Assembly (NCBI GenBank): GCA_963838735.1
Contig: CAWISG010000003.1
Location: 372,001-436,000, forward strand
Direction of reading: 5' to 3'
Source of the DNA: Parerythrobacter_A sp963838735
GTDB taxonomy: Bacteria > Pseudomonadota > Alphaproteobacteria > Sphingomonadales > Sphingomonadaceae
DNA length: 64,000 nucleotides
Shown here: positions 7,907 through 17,458 of the stretch, one piece after another
Numbering within the stretch: position 1 is the first letter of the stretch
Layout of the letters: each line of letters opens with the position of its first letter
The notes under the pieces: model-generated
What the model was told of the DNA's origin: nothing
Databases searched by the model: none
The model's input: the letters and a program-made list of their open reading frames with translations, nothing else
Made by a program: the position numbers and the translations under genes

Positions 7907-9713
7907 ATGCCTGTCTATACTGCCCCGACCCGCGACACCCGCTTCGTCGTGAATGAAATGCTCGACCTGCAAAGCTACGGCAATCTGCCCGGTTTTGAGA
8001 GCGCTACGCCGGATATGATCGACACTGTCATCAACGAAGCCGGCAAGTTCTGCTCCGAAGTGCTCGCGCCGCTCAATCAGGTTGGCGATGTCGAAGGCTG
8101 CACGCGCCACGAAGATGGCACGGTGACAACGCCAAAAGGCTTCAAGGAGGCATTCGCGCAATATCGTGAAAGCGGGTGGGGCACCATCTCCGCACCGGAA
8201 GAGGTTCGGCGGGCAGGGGATGCCGCATGTGCTTGGTTTTGCAGTCGAAGAGTTCATGTCCACGTCCAACATGGCGTTCTCGATGTATCCCGGGTTGACG
8301 ACAGGCGCGATTTCCGCGCTGATTGCCAAGGGGTCGCCAGAGCAGCAGGACAAGTACCTGCCCAAGATGATCGCGGGCGAGTGGCTCGGTACGATGAACC
8401 TGACCGAGCCGCATTGCGGCACCGATTTGGGCATGATCCGCACCAAGGCCGAACCACAGGCCGATGGCAGCTACGCCATCACCGGCACCAAGATCTTTAT
8501 CTCGGCTGGCGAGCATGACCTGACCGACAACATCATCCACCTCGTGCTGGCGAAAACACCGGGCGCGCCGGACAGCACGAAGGGTATCTCGCTGTTCGTG
8601 GTGCCAAAGGTGCTGGTGAACGACGATGGCTCGCTGGGAGATCGCAACGGCGTGTCGTGCGGGTCCATCGAACACAAGATGGGCATCCATGGCAATGCGA
8701 CCTGCGTGTTGAACTATGACGGCGCAACGGGCTGGATGGTTGGCGAAGAGAACAAGGGCCTCGCCGCCATGTTCATCATGATGAATGCCGCGCGTCTCGG
8801 TGTGGGCATCCAGGGCTTGGCGCAGGCGGAGCTATCCTATCAGAATGCCGTCGCCTATGCTGTCGACCGTCGGCAGGGTCGCGCGCTGACAGGTCCGGAA
8901 GAACCCGAAGCGCAGGCCGATCCTATTTTCGTCCACCCCGATGTGCGCCGGATGCTGATGGATGCAAAGGCGTTCAACGAAGGGATGCGCGCGCTGTGCC
9001 TGTGGGGTGCCCTGCTGGTCGATCTAAGCCACAAGGCGCAGACCGAGGAGGAGCGGACCGATGCCGACCTGATCGTCGGCCTGTTGACGCCGGTTATCAA
9101 GGGTTACGGCACCGACAAGGGCTATGCCATCGCTACCGATATGCAGCAGGTGTTCGGCGGGCATGGCTATGTCGAGGAATGGGGCATGAGCCAGTTCGTG
9201 CGCGATGCCCGCATCGCCATGATCTACGAAGGCACCAATGGTATCCAGGCGATGGACCTGTGCGGCCGCAAGCTGGCGCAGAATGGGGGCGCGGGCATCC
9301 AGGCGTTCTTCAAGGCCGTCGGCGAAGAGATCGCCTCGGCCAAGCAGGACGACGATCTGAAAGGCATGAGCGAGGCGCTGGAGAAGGCGCTGGGTCACCA
9401 GCAGGCATCGACCATGTGGTTCATGAATAATGCGATGCAGAACCCGAACCACCTAGGGGCGGGCGCGCATCATTACATGACCATGATGGGCATCGTGACG
9501 CTGGGCCTGATGTGGCTGCGCATGGCAAGAGTTGCCAAGGTGGCGCTTGCTAGTTCGCCCGAAAATCCCGCGTTTTACGAAACCAAGTTGGCGACGGCGC
9601 GGTATTACATGGATCGGTTCCTGCCCGACTGCGGCGCATTGCGGCGCAAGCTGGAAGCGGGCGCGGACAATGTTATGGCGCTGGGCGAAGAGGCCTTTGC
9701 TACTGCAGCATAA
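7907..9713 (+). pseudogene. acyl-CoA dehydrogenase, split by a +1 frameshift near 8203
   Basis: Flavoprotein oxidising acyl-CoA to enoyl-CoA in beta-oxidation or branched-chain amino-acid breakdown. The first part reads MPVYTAPTRDTRFVVNEMLD, the N-terminal segment of the roughly 600-residue FadE-like class. After ISAPEE the frame shifts: GAGGTTC at 8201-8207 has one G too many, and removing it restores EEFGGQGMP and the rest of the protein to 9713, about 601 residues in all. The second part is intact, with LTEPHCGTDLG, the catalytic-Glu segment IYEGTNGIQ, and the C-terminal extension of the class. ATG at 7907 follows GAAGGA. Either a very recent mutation or a sequencing error; as written, no full-length enzyme is made. 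Confidence 0.9.
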
Positions 9714-9722
9714 GGGAATAAT

Positions 9723-9750
9723 GGGGCGGCACCCAAGCCGCCCCGTTTTC
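9723..9750 (+). terminator. intrinsic terminator after the acyl-CoA dehydrogenase
   Basis: A perfect 8-bp stem, GGGGCGGC paired with GCCGCCCC around the loop ACCCAA, is followed by GTTTTC. It lies ten bases after the stop codon and separates this gene from the convergent cysK. The T-run is on the plus strand, so it mainly serves plus-strand transcripts. Confidence 0.88.
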
Positions 9751-10671
9751 CTATTCCTCCGGCAGGAAATCTGGCACGCTGAGATAGCGTTCGCCGGTAT
9801 CGTAGTTGAACCCTAGCACGCGCGCCCCGCTGTCCAGTTCGGGCAGCTTCTGTGCAATTGCGGCAAGCGTTGCGCCGCTGGAAATGCCGACCAACATGCC
9901 TTCCTCGCGCGCCGCGCGGCGGGCCATTTCCTTGGCATCGTCGGGATCGACCTTGATTGCGCCGTCGATGGTCTTGGTGTGCAGGTTGCCCGGAATGAAG
10001 CCCGCACCAATACCCTGGATAGGGTGGGGTCCCGGTTGCCCACCATTGATGACCGGACTGCCGGCAGGCTCTACAGCCCACGCTTTCATGTCTGGCCATT
10101 TCGCCTTCATTTCCATCGCGCAGCCGGTGATGTGGCCGCCCGTGCCGACGCCTGTTATCATCGCATCGATGGGCGTATCGGCGAAGTCGGTGATGATTTC
10201 CTGAGCTGTGATCTTCGCATGAACCTGGTAGTTGGACGGGTTGTCAAATTGCCCCGGCATCCACGCGCCGTCGGTTTTGCCGACCAGTTCCTCGGCCTGC
10301 GCAATAGCGCCGGGAATACCCTTGCTCTTATCGGTCAGTACGAAGCTTGCGCCATAGGCCAGCATCAGGCGGCGGCGTTCGACACTCATGCTTTCGGGCA
10401 TAACCAGCACCAGCTTGTAGCCTTTCACCGCCGCAACCATCGCCAGACCCACACCGGTGTTGCCGCTGGTCGGTTCGATGATCGTGCCGCCCGGCTTCAG
10501 CGCGCCGGAGGCTTCTGCATCCTCGATCATCGCCAGCGCAATCCGGTCCTTGATCGAACCGCCGGGATTGGTTCGTTCCGACTTGATCCAGACCTCGTGA
10601 TCGGGAAACAGTCTGCCCATCCGGATATGCGGGGTATCGCCAATAGTGGCGAGGATGCTGTCGGCCTTCAT
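9751..10671 (-). CDS. cysK: cysteine synthase A
   Basis: PLP enzyme that makes cysteine from O-acetylserine and sulfide. At 306 residues it has normal length. The PLP lysine is in NPGGSIKDR (Lys41), the substrate loop is PTSGNTG at 67-73, and the phosphate-binding glycine loop is GVGTGGHITG. The ATG overlaps the stop codon of the upstream MFS gene (ATGA), indicating one transcript and coupled translation. CysM-like or cystathionine beta-synthase-like activity is less likely from these motifs. Confidence 0.95.
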   Translation of the reverse strand: MKADSILATIGDTPHIRMGRLFPDHEVWIKSERTNPGGSIKDRIALAMIEDAEASGALKPGGTIIEPTSGNTGVGLAMVAAVKGYKLVLVMPESMSVERRRLMLAYGASFVLTDKSKGIPGAIAQAEELVGKTDGAWMPGQFDNPSNYQVHAKITAQEIITDFADTPIDAMITGVGTGGHITGCAMEMKAKWPDMKAWAVEPAGSPVINGGQPGPHPIQGIGAGFIPGNLHTKTIDGAIKVDPDDAKEMARRAAREEGMLVGISSGATLAAIAQKLPELDSGARVLGFNYDTGERYLSVPDFLPEE

Positions 10672-11957
10672 GCGGGGTTCTCCGTTCGTTTCGTATGGTG
10701 TTCCTGCAACGCAGGGGGTGGGTCAAAGGTCCGCGTGGTTCGCAGGACGGGGAACAGGCGCGACCACAGCCCGACCGTCGCGATAGCCCCAATCCCGCCC
10801 GCGACCACAGCGGGCACCGGCCCGATCCAGCTGGCCAGCGTGCCCGAAAACGCATCGCCGCCTTCGTTGGAGGCGCTGATGGTCAACATCGAGACCGACG
10901 ATACCCGACCGCGTTTGTCATCGGGCGTGTGTAACTGGATCAGCGATTGCCGGATATAGACGCTGAACATGTCGCCTGCGCCGACCACAAACAGCGCGGC
11001 AAGGCTCAATGGCATGGACGTGGACAGCCCGAACACGATCGTCGCCACGCCGAACACCGCGACGGCCCACAGCATCTTCGGCCCGACTTGCGTTTTCAGC
11101 GGGAATACGGAGAACCACATCGCCGTCAGCGCCGCCCCGATAGCCGGGGCCATCGCCAATTGTGCCAACCCCGGCGCACCGACTTGCAAAATGTCCCGCG
11201 CATAGACCGGGAACAGCGCGGTCGCCCCGGCAAGGAACACCGCCAGCAAATCCAGCGTAATCGCGCCAAGCACCATTTTGTTGCGCCCGACATAGCGCAT
11301 GCCATCGACGATCATCGCCAGTGGCCTGTCGCCGCGTCGCATCGCAGGCTGCGGTACAGGGCCGATCAGGCTGAGCATCACGATGGACAAGAGAAAAAGC
11401 GCGGCTGCAACGGCGTAGGGCAACGCAGGCATGATGGCGTATGTGTATCCACCCACCGCCGGCCCCACGATCATGCCGGTTTGCCACGCAATGCTGGACA
11501 ACGCGATGGCGTTGGGCAGGATCGCCTTCGGCACCAGATTGGGCGCCAACGCGGACAGGGCCGGGCCGTTGAACGCCCGCACCACGCCCAGCACCACCGC
11601 GATCGAAAACAGGATGGCGAGCGACAGCACGCCCTGATAGGTCGCCCAGCCCAGCACACCGGCACAACCGATTTGCAGGGCGATGGTCGCGCGCGCCACG
11701 CTGCGCCGGTCGAACCGGTCGGCAACAAGGCCCGCAAACGGGGTTAGCAGAAACAGCGGCACGAATTGCAGCAGCCCGATAATGGCGAGCTGTCCGGCGG
11801 ACGCTTCCACATCCATCGTCTGGCGCGCAATCTGGTAGGTCTGCCATCCGATGATTAGCATCATCGCATACTGCCCCAGCGTCATGCTGAGACGGCTGAA
11901 CCAGTAAACGCGGAAATTATGGACCCTGAACGGGTGGGTAGCGGGCTGGGTAGTCAC
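10668..11957 (-). CDS. MFS transporter, EntS/MFS_3-like exporter
   Basis: A 429-residue integral membrane protein with about 12 hydrophobic helices and the A-loop GLVADRFDRRSVAR between helices 2 and 3. It belongs to the MFS_3 group that includes the enterobactin exporter EntS; the substrate is unknown. The start is GTG at 11957. It overlaps cysK by four bases, so export of a cysteine-related or sulfur metabolite is conceivable, but that is only inferred from position. Confidence 0.85.
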   Translation of the reverse strand: MTTQPATHPFRVHNFRVYWFSRLSMTLGQYAMMLIIGWQTYQIARQTMDVEASAGQLAIIGLLQFVPLFLLTPFAGLVADRFDRRSVARATIALQIGCAGVLGWATYQGVLSLAILFSIAVVLGVVRAFNGPALSALAPNLVPKAILPNAIALSSIAWQTGMIVGPAVGGYTYAIMPALPYAVAAALFLLSIVMLSLIGPVPQPAMRRGDRPLAMIVDGMRYVGRNKMVLGAITLDLLAVFLAGATALFPVYARDILQVGAPGLAQLAMAPAIGAALTAMWFSVFPLKTQVGPKMLWAVAVFGVATIVFGLSTSMPLSLAALFVVGAGDMFSVYIRQSLIQLHTPDDKRGRVSSVSMLTISASNEGGDAFSGTLASWIGPVPAVVAGGIGAIATVGLWSRLFPVLRTTRTFDPPPALQEHHTKRTENPA

Positions 11958-11996
11958 GCACTGCGCAATGGCAGGCGATGGCGCAGTAGGAAAGCG

Positions 11997-12374
11997 TTAG
12001 CGGTGCGCGCGCAGTTTGGGGTTGGGTTGCAGCGTGTCGATCATCAGGTCGAAATCGTCGATGCGGATGATCCGTTCGAACTGGAAGCCTGCGCGGTTGT
12101 CGGAGGCCCACATCATATATGCCTCGATCCGGCCGATGACCGGCAAGCGGATTATGATGCGGTCTCCGCGCGACAGGATGGCGGTGGCATCGTCGATCAT
12201 GAACCCGTTGGCGGAAATGTTCGACACGTGCAGCTTGAGATCGCCATGAGCGTTGTGTTCGGCGATGACCGGATAATCGACGGGATGCCGTGCCCCGCGC
12301 CGCTGTTCCGTCACCGATAATTGCGCCCGTACTGTCACGATAGCTGATCCCGCGTCGTTGTTTCCCGATGGCAT
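11997..12374 (-). CDS. PilZ domain protein
   Basis: A single-domain PilZ protein of 125 residues, expected to bind cyclic di-GMP. The two ligand motifs are visible: an Arg-rich RRGAR at 25-29 and NISANG at 52-57, which fits (D/N)xSxxG. The rest is the six-stranded barrel. With no output domain, it probably acts by binding a partner protein. It is 39 bases upstream of the MFS gene on the same strand and could lead that operon. Confidence 0.85.
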   Translation of the reverse strand: MPSGNNDAGSAIVTVRAQLSVTEQRRGARHPVDYPVIAEHNAHGDLKLHVSNISANGFMIDDATAILSRGDRIIIRLPVIGRIEAYMMWASDNRAGFQFERIIRIDDFDLMIDTLQPNPKLRAHR

Positions 12375-12462
12375 CCTTAATGGGCCGCAAAGCCTGATAT
12401 CGGGTAAACGAAACTGTTCCGGAATGGCACAGAATGGCGCTTTTCCAGCGATTTACGCGATG

Positions 12463-13716
12463 CTAGCGAGTCAGGATCGCATGTCTTTTCCGGCCCAGCG
12501 ACAGCTTGCCACTCGTGCCGGTTTCCAGCGCAATCATGTGAGACGGGTCGCCGATAACAGCATCATCGAGGCGCACCGCACCTTCGGCCAGCTTGCGTTT
12601 CGCCTCCTTGTTCGATGCGGTGAAGCCGAGCGCGGTCAGCGCCGCCCCGATCCGCATGCCGTCGGGACCGACCGCCAATGTAGGCAAGTCCTCTCCTACG
12701 CCGCCGCCCGCAAACGTCTCTTCCGCCGTCACCCGCGCTGCCTTGGCCGCATCCTCGCCACGCACCAGCGCGGTCACTTCATCGGCGAGGCGCGCTTTGG
12801 CCTCGTTGATCTGCGACCCCTCCAGCGCTTCCAGTTGGGCAATTTCGCTTAACGACACGTCGGTGAACAGGCGCAAGAACCGGCCCACATCGCGATCATC
12901 GACATTGCGCCAGTATTGCCAGAAATCATAGGCGGGCAGCGCATCCTCGTTCAGCCAGACCGCACCCGCCGCCGTCTTGCCCATCTTCGCCCCGTCCGCC
13001 GTCGTCAGCAGCGGTGTCGTCAGCCCGAACAGCTCCGCGCCGTCCTTCCTGCGCGCCAGCTCCATCCCGTTGACGATATTGCCCCACTGGTCGCTGCCAC
13101 CCATCTGCAACCGGCACCCGTGACGGCGAGACAGTTTCAGGAAGTCGTAGGCCTGCAGGATCATGTAGTTGAATTCGAGAAACGTCAGCGGCTGTTCGCG
13201 GTCCAGCCGCAGGCGCACACTGTCGAAGGTCAGCATTCGGTTGACGGTGAAATGCGGCCCGACATCGCGTAACACGTCGATATAGCCGAGCGCATTCAGC
13301 CACTCGTCATTATTCACCAGCACTGCGTCGGTCGGACCGTCCCCGAATGTCAGCAACCGTTCGAACACGGTGCGGATGCTCGCGATGTTCGCTGCGATGC
13401 CCGCGGCGTCCAGCATCTTGCGGCTTTCATCCTTGCCGCTGGGATCGCCGATTTTGGTGGTGCCGCCGCCCATCACCACGATAGGCTTGTGCCCCGCCTG
13501 TTGTAGCCGCCGCAGCATCATGATCTGCACCAGGCTGCCAATGTGCAAGCTGGGCGCGGTGGCGTCGAAGCCGATATAGCCCGGCACCACCTGCTTCGCG
13601 GCCAGTGCATCCAAGCCCGCTGCGTCGGTCGCCTGATGGATGTAGCCCCGGGCATCCAATGTGCGCAGCAGGTCGGACTGCCATTCGGTCTCGGCACCGG
13701 TGATTGCTTCGGTCAT
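12463..13716 (-). CDS. tyrS: tyrosyl-tRNA synthetase
   Basis: Class I aminoacyl-tRNA synthetase charging tRNA-Tyr. In 417 residues it has the HIGH-type motif HIGS at 58-61, a KMSKS-type loop KMGKT at 244-248, the tyrosine-binding segment QMGGSDQWGN, and a C-terminal S4-like RNA-binding domain from about 350. The start is ATG at 13716. A 209-base gap follows to the divergent DOMON-like gene; it contains no gene or clear RNA that I can recognise. Confidence 0.96.
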   Translation of the reverse strand: MTEAITGAETEWQSDLLRTLDARGYIHQATDAAGLDALAAKQVVPGYIGFDATAPSLHIGSLVQIMMLRRLQQAGHKPIVVMGGGTTKIGDPSGKDESRKMLDAAGIAANIASIRTVFERLLTFGDGPTDAVLVNNDEWLNALGYIDVLRDVGPHFTVNRMLTFDSVRLRLDREQPLTFLEFNYMILQAYDFLKLSRRHGCRLQMGGSDQWGNIVNGMELARRKDGAELFGLTTPLLTTADGAKMGKTAAGAVWLNEDALPAYDFWQYWRNVDDRDVGRFLRLFTDVSLSEIAQLEALEGSQINEAKARLADEVTALVRGEDAAKAARVTAEETFAGGGVGEDLPTLAVGPDGMRIGAALTALGFTASNKEAKRKLAEGAVRLDDAVIGDPSHMIALETGTSGKLSLGRKRHAILTR

Positions 13717-13925
13717 CGTTCACGCACTCCGTTCGTCGCTGACATGGAACGCTTGATACACGTGTTACACTGTTCAAAGGCAAAAAGTGCAGCGCCCGCA
13801 CTGGGGGCCAAAAGACGGGCGGGGAGGGGGAGGCTCGGTCGTGTCATGGTGCGGCCTTTAGCCCGGAATGCGCCATGTAGGACAGACCCTTGTGCGCACC
13901 CGGTGGCGGCCCTAGCAATCGCCTT

Positions 13926-14447
13926 ATGCACCACCTCATCCTTCATCCGGACTGCAAACCCGGCGCAATCCATACCGTGCGCGTCGCATGCGGCGCGACA
14001 CCGCACGGCTGTCGCGCCACGTTCCGCTTCGAAGGCGACATCTCGGCCATAGCCGTGCCCGCCCATGCCACGCCCGAACGCAGGGACGAATTGTGGAAAA
14101 CTACCTGCTTCGAGATTTTCTGGCAGGGCGAAGGCAGCGACGCCTATCGCGAGTTCAACCTTTCCCCGTCGAGCCGCTGGGCCGCGTATGATTTCGACGA
14201 TGTTCGGGTGAACGGGCGCGACGCGCCGGTGGAGGCAATTTCTGTCTCGTGCAGCCACTATAACCACGAACTGGAGCTGACGTGCGACATCGCCGCGCAG
14301 CTGCCTGTTCCAGCCAAGGTGGCGCTGAACGCGGTTGTCGAGGATGCGGCGGGCACGCTGCAATTCTGGGCGCTTGCTTTCGCCCCCGGCAAACCGGAGT
14401 TCCACAGCCCCGCCTGCCGCGCGCTCGCTATCGGAGACCGCCCATGA
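13926..14447 (+). CDS. DOMON-like domain protein
   Basis: A 173-residue protein matching the DOMON-like beta-sandwich family found in alphaproteobacteria, with the conserved segments LWKTTCFEIFW, YREFNLSPSSRWAAYDF and LQFWALAFAPGKPEFH. Related domains bind sugars or heme; no ligand is proven here. There is no signal peptide. I chose the ATG at 13926. Its stop overlaps the start of namZ (ATGA), so the two proteins are made together, which suggests a role linked to cell-wall sugar handling. Confidence 0.8.
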   Translation: MHHLILHPDCKPGAIHTVRVACGATPHGCRATFRFEGDISAIAVPAHATPERRDELWKTTCFEIFWQGEGSDAYREFNLSPSSRWAAYDFDDVRVNGRDAPVEAISVSCSHYNHELELTCDIAAQLPVPAKVALNAVVEDAAGTLQFWALAFAPGKPEFHSPACRALAIGDRP

Positions 14448-15655
14448 CCGTCCTGTTCGGCATCGACCGGCTGCTGGCCGACCCCGATTTGCTCGATGAA
14501 CTCAAGGGCAAACGTGTCGCGCTGGTCGCGCATCCGGCGAGCGTAACGGCGGACCTGACTCACAGCCTCGATGCGCTGATTGCGGCGGGGGTGAACGTCA
14601 CCAGCGCCTTCGGCCCGCAGCACGGGCTGAAAGGCGACAAGCAGGACAACATGGTGGAGACGGCGGACGAAACCGATCCGCACTACGGCATCCCGGTGTT
14701 CAGCCTGTATGGCGCGGTCCGCCGCCCGACTGCGCGAATGATGGACAGCGCCGACGTGTTCCTGTTCGACCTCCAAGACCTGGGCTGCCGCATCTACACC
14801 TTTGTGACCACGCTGCTGTATCTGTTGGAGGAGGCAGCGAAGGCGGGCAAGTCAGTGTGGGTGCTGGACCGGCCCAACCCGGCGGGCCGTCCGGTCGAAG
14901 GCACGCTGCTGGTGCCGGGGCACGAAAGCTTCGTCGGCGCGGCGCCGATGCCGATGCGGCACGGGCTGACGATGGGCGAGATGGGGCGCTGGTTCGTCGA
15001 TCACTTCGATCTCGATGTGGACTATCGGGTGGTGGCGATGGAGGGCTGGCAGCCCGACGGCCCCGGCTTTGGCTGGCCCGAGGACCGCGTGTGGATCAAT
15101 CCGTCGCCCAACGCCGCTAGCATCAACATGGCGCGCGCCTATGCCGGCACGGTGATGCTCGAAGGCGCGACGCTGAGCGAAGGACGCGGGACCACGCGGC
15201 CGCTGGAGGTGCTGTTCGGCGCGCCCGACGTGGATGCGAAGGCGGTGCTGGCCGAAATGCAGGCGCTGCAACCCGAATGGCTGGCAGGCTGCGCGATACG
15301 CGAATGCTGGTTCGAGCCGACCTTTCACAAACACGCAGGCAAGCTGTGCAATGGCCTGATGATCCACGCGGAAACCCCGTTCTACACTGCCGACGCCTTC
15401 CGCCCCTGGCGCTTGCAGGCACTCGCGTTCAAAGCCATCCGTGCGCTCTATCCCAACTACGCCCTGTGGCGCGGCAAGGACTTCAAATACGAATATACCG
15501 ACGATGTGCTGGCGATAGACGTCATCAATGGCGGCCCGGCCTTGCGCGAATGGGTCGACGACGCAGGGGCGACGCCGCACGATCTGGATGTTCTGGCCGT
15601 TCATGACGAGGCTTCATGGCAGGCCGCGACTCGATCGCATATGCTGTATGGATAG
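14444..15655 (+). CDS. exo-beta-N-acetylmuramidase NamZ-like (DUF1343)
   Basis: A 403-residue member of the DUF1343 family, whose characterised member NamZ removes MurNAc from the non-reducing end of peptidoglycan fragments. Family hallmarks are visible: GPQHGL, FDLQDLGCRIYT, VLDRPNPAG, LSEGRGTTRP and FKYEYTDD. No signal peptide is visible, so the enzyme may act in the cytoplasm on imported muropeptides, unlike secreted relatives. The start ATG at 14444 overlaps the preceding stop. The function follows the family; activity here is inferred. Confidence 0.85.
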   Translation: MTVLFGIDRLLADPDLLDELKGKRVALVAHPASVTADLTHSLDALIAAGVNVTSAFGPQHGLKGDKQDNMVETADETDPHYGIPVFSLYGAVRRPTARMMDSADVFLFDLQDLGCRIYTFVTTLLYLLEEAAKAGKSVWVLDRPNPAGRPVEGTLLVPGHESFVGAAPMPMRHGLTMGEMGRWFVDHFDLDVDYRVVAMEGWQPDGPGFGWPEDRVWINPSPNAASINMARAYAGTVMLEGATLSEGRGTTRPLEVLFGAPDVDAKAVLAEMQALQPEWLAGCAIRECWFEPTFHKHAGKLCNGLMIHAETPFYTADAFRPWRLQALAFKAIRALYPNYALWRGKDFKYEYTDDVLAIDVINGGPALREWVDDAGATPHDLDVLAVHDEASWQAATRSHMLYG

Positions 15656-15685
15656 GTCGCGACGCTCGCAGGGCAGGGGGCACCC

Positions 15686-16378
15686 GTGTCGGATAATATA
15701 GTTCCCTTGGAGCTTGGTCGGATGATTGTCGGAGACCAGCCTTTGCTGTTCTACCTCGAAATCCTGATCCGCTCCGCCATAATCTACGGCTATTTCTTCC
15801 TGCTGCTGCGATGGATCGGACGGCGGGCCAAGTCCGGCCTGTCGATCATAGAGGTCATCCTGATTGTCGCGCTCGGTTCTGCGGTAGGCGACGGTACGTT
15901 CTACCCCGAAGTGCCGATCCTGCACGCATTGCTGGTCATCACACTGGTGACGCTTTTCAACCAGGGGCTGCAATACGGCATCCAGCAGCACGAGCCATTC
16001 CGGCACTGGGTCGAGGGACGCCCGTTGGCGGTACTCCGCGACGGCGTGCTGTTACCCGACCACATCGACAAAGCGGGGTTCGAAGAACACGATATCAAGG
16101 AGATGCTCAGGGTCGCAGGCGTATGCAATCTCGGCCAGCTGGCGCTGGTCGTGCTGGAGCCAAGTTCGGAGCTCAGCGTGTACAGACGCAGCGAGCCAGC
16201 ACCGGGTCTGTGCATTTTGCCCCGCTATATCGCCGAACAGATCGGCGATACGGAAGTCTCGGACAATCATGGGGTCTGCTGCCGTAACTGCGCAAGCGAA
16301 GCGCTCGACGGCGAGACATGCAGCAACTGTGGTGAAACGGGCACCACAGCCAGAACCATGGCCCTATACGAACTATAA
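15686..16378 (+). CDS. DUF421 (YetF-like) membrane protein with C-terminal zinc ribbon
   Basis: A 230-residue protein. The first 100 residues hold about three hydrophobic helices, including the family motif RWIGRRAKSGLSIIEVILIVALGSA. A cytoplasmic alpha/beta domain follows (GRPLAVLRDGVLL..). The last 33 residues add a Cys pair arrangement C199-x2-C202 and C212-x2-C215, likely a small zinc ribbon, which ordinary DUF421 proteins lack. The function is unknown; Bacillus relatives are tied to envelope stress. The start is GTG at 15686 after GGGGG. Confidence 0.8.
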   Translation: MSDNIVPLELGRMIVGDQPLLFYLEILIRSAIIYGYFFLLLRWIGRRAKSGLSIIEVILIVALGSAVGDGTFYPEVPILHALLVITLVTLFNQGLQYGIQQHEPFRHWVEGRPLAVLRDGVLLPDHIDKAGFEEHDIKEMLRVAGVCNLGQLALVVLEPSSELSVYRRSEPAPGLCILPRYIAEQIGDTEVSDNHGVCCRNCASEALDGETCSNCGETGTTARTMALYEL

Positions 16379-16399
16379 TAGAGACGGACGCGCGTACCG

Positions 16400-17275
16400 T
16401 CAGGTGCCTGTCGACGGCTCCGGTTGTCGCACCCGCTGTACCAAACTCACCAGTACGAAGCTGACGATCATCAGCAGGTACCACGCGCCCAGCTTCTCCA
16501 GTCCGACCATCTCCCACCCGTCCTCCTGCCCCGGATAGTTCCAGGCATTGGCGAAGGTGGCAATGTTTTCGGCGAACCAGATGAACAGGGCGACGAGGCC
16601 GAACCCGAGCAGCAACGGCATCCAGCGATGGGCACGCCAGTTGCGGAAGTGGATCTTCGTCCGCGCGAACAGGAGGGCTGTCAACGCAAACAGCCCCAAC
16701 CGGATATCGACCGTCCAGTGATGCGCGAAAAAATTGACGTAGATCGCCGCGGCCAGCACCCATGTCGTCCATGCAGGCGGATACTTGGTGTAGCGAAAAT
16801 CGAAGATGCGCCACACCCGCGCGATATAGCTGCCGACGGCGGCGTACATAAAGCCCGAAAACAGCGGCACCGCGCCGATATGCAGCACGCTGGCTTCGGG
16901 ATAGGTCCATGAACCGGCGGCGGTCTTGAATAGCTCCATCACCGTGCCGACGATGTGGAACATCAGGATTACCTTGGCTTCGCCCCATGTCTCGAGCCGG
17001 AACGCGAGCAACGCCCCCTGAATGGCAATGGCGGCGATGGTCAGGAAATCGTAGCGGTGCAGTGTAGCTTCGTCGGGATAGAACAGGTGCGTCGCCAGCA
17101 ACAGGAAAAGCAGCGCCCCGCCGAACAGGCAGGCCCACGCCTGCTTGATACCGAACAACAGAAACTCATACAGCCACAGCCGCCAGCCCGTGCCGGGATC
17201 GAATGCTTCCAGCCGCGCGCGGAATGCGGCGAAACGGGTGGAGGTTCTGCGTGGTTCGCTACCCGCCTTCGTCAT
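16400..17275 (-). CDS. DUF817 family integral membrane protein
   Basis: A 291-residue multi-pass protein with about eight predicted membrane helices and the DUF817 signatures FHIVGTVMELFKTAAGSW and WNYPGQEDGWEMV. Its function is unknown. It converges with the DUF421 gene. The only usable ATG (17275) lies inside the end of a REP-like palindrome, so the repeat abuts or forms the start region; no good Shine-Dalgarno is visible upstream. Confidence 0.8.
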   Translation of the reverse strand: MTKAGSEPRRTSTRFAAFRARLEAFDPGTGWRLWLYEFLLFGIKQAWACLFGGALLFLLLATHLFYPDEATLHRYDFLTIAAIAIQGALLAFRLETWGEAKVILMFHIVGTVMELFKTAAGSWTYPEASVLHIGAVPLFSGFMYAAVGSYIARVWRIFDFRYTKYPPAWTTWVLAAAIYVNFFAHHWTVDIRLGLFALTALLFARTKIHFRNWRAHRWMPLLLGFGLVALFIWFAENIATFANAWNYPGQEDGWEMVGLEKLGAWYLLMIVSFVLVSLVQRVRQPEPSTGT

Positions 17276-17375
17276 CCTGAACCCGGTTCAGGTTTCATTT
17301 TGCCGCCTCGCTCGGTTTCCCGCAGGCGCGTCACCAAGCGCGAAGCTGGATCCCGGATCAAGTCCGGGATGACGG
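17271..17375. repeat. inverted pair of REP-like palindromes
   Basis: Two related palindromes face each other. CCTGAACC-C-GGTTCAGG spans 17276-17292. The second stem, ATCCCGGA/TCCGGGAT with loop TCAAG, spans 17350-17370. Both are flanked by GTCATCC or its complement GGATGAC, the usual outer ends of alphaproteobacterial REP elements. A further GATGACGGG fragment lies near 17402. Together they fill the gap between the DUF817 start and the next gene. Confidence 0.8.
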
Positions 17376-17458
17376 GGAGGGTCGGCGACAGGGGTGCCCG
17401 CGATGACGGGAACTCCGGGACAACAGAGCGCGTTCGACCAAGTTCCTCAGTCCTCGTA

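Noticed and set aside
13717..13925. Possible small RNA in the tyrS/DOMON-like gap
   Set aside because: The gap is GC-rich, but I see no SRP, 6S or tmRNA signature, no clear hairpin-terminator pair and no tRNA fold.
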